Source of the DNA: Pseudomonadota bacterium
Lineage (GTDB): Bacteria > Pseudomonadota > Gammaproteobacteria > Steroidobacterales > Steroidobacteraceae
Length of the DNA stretch: 5,475 bases
Reading direction: 5' to 3'
Assembly (NCBI GenBank): GCA_021850555.1
Contig: JAJZLX010000036.1
Coordinates: forward strand, 1-5,475
Part shown: positions 3,940-5,475 of the stretch, piece after piece
Position numbering within the stretch: position 1 is the stretch's first letter
Layout: each line of letters opens with the position of its first letter
Position numbers and translations under genes: made by a program
Notes under the pieces: generated by a model
What the model saw: only the letters and a program-made list of their open reading frames with translations
What the model was told of the DNA's origin: nothing
Databases searched by the model: none

Positions 3940-5475
3940 TCGCCAAGAAGATCCGCAATCCAAAAAAGACCGCCAGCAAGACTGAGCGGATCACGGCGCT
4001 GCTGAAGTATGTCCGGACCCCGGAGTGCGAAGACAAAATCGAGAAGTGCGTCTACTCCGGGACCCGCGGCTTTCTCAGCGACACCGACGCTGGGCAAATG
4101 GCGGAGATGCTCGCGCTCGCCCACGCGGCGCCGCGCAGCCGCGATCCGATCTCTCACTACGTACTCAGTTGGCGCGAGGACGAGCACCCAACGGAGCAGC
4201 AGATCGAGCGCGCCGTCGATATCGTGCTCGCGGAGCTCGGCCTGCCGGGACACCAGGTTGTGTATACGTTGCACCGAGACACCGACCACGATCACCTGCA
4301 CCTCGTCGCGAACCGCGTAGATCCGGAATCTGGTCGGGTAACCCAACAGGGCCTTGATATTGAAGCCCTGCACCGCGCCGTTGCCCGGATCGAGCATGAA
4401 CAGGGATGGCAACGCTGTGACAACGCCCGGTACGCCGTCCGCGAGAACGGCACGCTGGCGAAGCGCGGAGGCGAGGGGCGGCAAAGAGAACGGCGCGCGG
4501 ATCGCAAGCGGGCCGAGGAGCGGCAAGAGGGGCACCACGAGGACTCGGAGGGGCCGTCGATGAGCGACGGCGCGCGCGCCTATGAGCGCCGCACGGGCGA
4601 TCAGAGCGCCGAGCGCATTGCGCAGGAGCGCGCAGCGCCCGTCATCGCCCGGGCCCGATCCTGGGCTGAACTGCACCAGGGACTCGCCGAGATCGGAATG
4701 CGGTATGAAAAAAAAGGGAGCGGCGCAATCGTGTGGGTCGGCGATATGCCGACGCCGGTGAAGGCGTCCAAGGTTGCGCGCAGCGCAAGCCTTACGGCGC
4801 TCGAGAGGCGGCTCGGGCCGTACGAGCCAGCGACCGCCGAGCAGGGCGCGAACGCCAAGCGGAAATCTGATGCGCGGCCCGAGCCACCGCCCAAGGATCC
4901 CATCGTGGCCGAGTATCGCGCAGCGCGGACGGCATGGTATCAAGAACGCCGCGAACAGCGGGCGGAGCTGCGCACCCGTCACGGCGCGGAATACCGTGAG
5001 ATGGTGACCCACCATCGCGAGCAGCGTCGCGAACTCGCTGGTGCTCAGCTACGCGGGGACGCCGCGCTGGTCGGGCGCTCGCTGCTTGCCCAGCGACACG
5101 CGGCGGAGCGCGCGGCGCTGCGCGATCGGCAACGAAAGGAGCGGCAGCGACTCGCGGGTCACTTTCCGGCCATCGACGAATGGCGCCGCCAGCAGCGGCG
5201 GCAAACGGGACGGTATCGTGACTCGTTCCTCGGCAACGAAGGCACAGTGCAGCCTCACGATATCCGTGCCTTCCAGGCCGAGGTACGGGGCGCGGCGGTC
5301 GCCTATCACCGCGGCGATCACCGCGCGATCTTTTCGGACATCGGTCGCCGCGTGCAGGTCCACGATCGGCAAGATCAGGAGGGACTGGTCGGAGCCCTAC
5401 AACTCGCCGCCGCAAAGTGGGGCGGCGAGGTCTCTGTGCAGGGCAGCGCGGAGTTTCGCGAACGCGCCGCCCGTG
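3936..5475 (+). CDS. traI: TraI/MobA(P) family conjugative relaxase (MOBP; partial, C-terminus outside window)
   Basis: An open frame from ATG 3936 gives 513 residues and is cut by the window edge. Relaxases nick one strand at oriT, stay covalently bound to its 5' end and pilot it into the recipient. The start MIAKKI is typical of the family. Motif I contains the likely catalytic tyrosine Y25 (ALLKYVRTPE). Motif III is H113-R-D115-T-D117-H-D-H120-L-H122 with N126, the same spacing as the metal-binding HxDTDxxHxH of RP4 TraI. A second conserved block (SWAELHQGLAEIGMRYEKKG, then VKASKVARS and LERRLG, 242-294) is common in TraI/MobA(P) proteins. Residues about 320-430 are a highly charged Arg/Glu/Gln-rich, probably coiled-coil region. 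Residues about 436-513 (AFQAEVRGAA, DIGRRVQVHD, ALQLAAAKWGG) resemble an LPD7-type domain, which appears truncated only by the window edge. GAGGAAG lies 11 nt before the start, and the ATGA overlap with the RHH gene suggests coupling. Confidence 0.92.
   Translation, partial: MIAKKIRNPKKTASKTERITALLKYVRTPECEDKIEKCVYSGTRGFLSDTDAGQMAEMLALAHAAPRSRDPISHYVLSWREDEHPTEQQIERAVDIVLAELGLPGHQVVYTLHRDTDHDHLHLVANRVDPESGRVTQQGLDIEALHRAVARIEHEQGWQRCDNARYAVRENGTLAKRGGEGRQRERRADRKRAEERQEGHHEDSEGPSMSDGARAYERRTGDQSAERIAQERAAPVIARARSWAELHQGLAEIGMRYEKKGSGAIVWVGDMPTPVKASKVARSASLTALERRLGPYEPATAEQGANAKRKSDARPEPPPKDPIVAEYRAARTAWYQERREQRAELRTRHGAEYREMVTHHREQRRELAGAQLRGDAALVGRSLLAQRHAAERAALRDRQRKERQRLAGHFPAIDEWRRQQRRQTGRYRDSFLGNEGTVQPHDIRAFQAEVRGAAVAYHRGDHRAIFSDIGRRVQVHDRQDQEGLVGALQLAAAKWGGEVSVQGSAEFRERAAR

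Noticed and set aside
3450..5015. A 521-codon open frame on the minus strand opposite the RHH and relaxase genes
   Set aside because: It is fully antisense to two genes with readable family motifs. Its translation is Arg/Ala/Pro-rich with no recognisable domain, typical of the complementary frame in GC-rich DNA.

Overview
The window is GC-rich throughout and encodes only conjugative or mobilization functions, with no chromosomal housekeeping gene. The relaxase is of the TraI/MobA(P) type (MOBP). TrbJ- and TrbL-like proteins indicate a P-type type IV secretion system. Together these suggest a conjugative plasmid, or an integrated conjugative element, of a GC-rich proteobacterium. The sequence does not fix the genus.

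The layout is two divergent operons around an intergenic region of about 330 bp (3215-3543). Leftward (minus strand), in transcription order, are a 214-aa protein I do not recognise, a 115-aa helix-turn-helix protein, a StbB-like P-loop ATPase, a TrbJ-like protein, and a TrbL-like protein that runs off the left edge. These five genes are packed with a 4-bp ATGA overlap or gaps of 4 to 27 nt, so they are very probably one transcript. Rightward (plus strand), a ribbon-helix-helix relaxosome accessory protein (TraJ/NikA/MobC type) overlaps by ATGA with a MOBP relaxase, which runs off the right edge. The two edge genes are open reading frames cut by the window and were read directly from the sequence.

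The intergenic region carries a strong oriT candidate. An imperfect 18/19-bp inverted repeat (3381-3398 and 3413-3431) is followed exactly 8 nt later by a nic-like sequence, CATCTTG|T. The rightward relaxosome operon starts about 100 nt further on. This reproduces the order, polarity and spacing of RP4 oriT (inverted repeat, nic, traJ, traI), with one base change from the IncP nic consensus.

A working model follows. The RHH protein binds the inverted-repeat arm and recruits the relaxase, which cuts at nic through Tyr25. The leftward operon supplies DNA-binding and plasmid-positioning factors (214-aa protein, HTH protein, StbB), then two components of the mating-pair channel (TrbJ, TrbL). Coupling a StbB-like stability module to trbJ-trbL in one operon, across oriT from the relaxase genes, is the most distinctive feature of the window.
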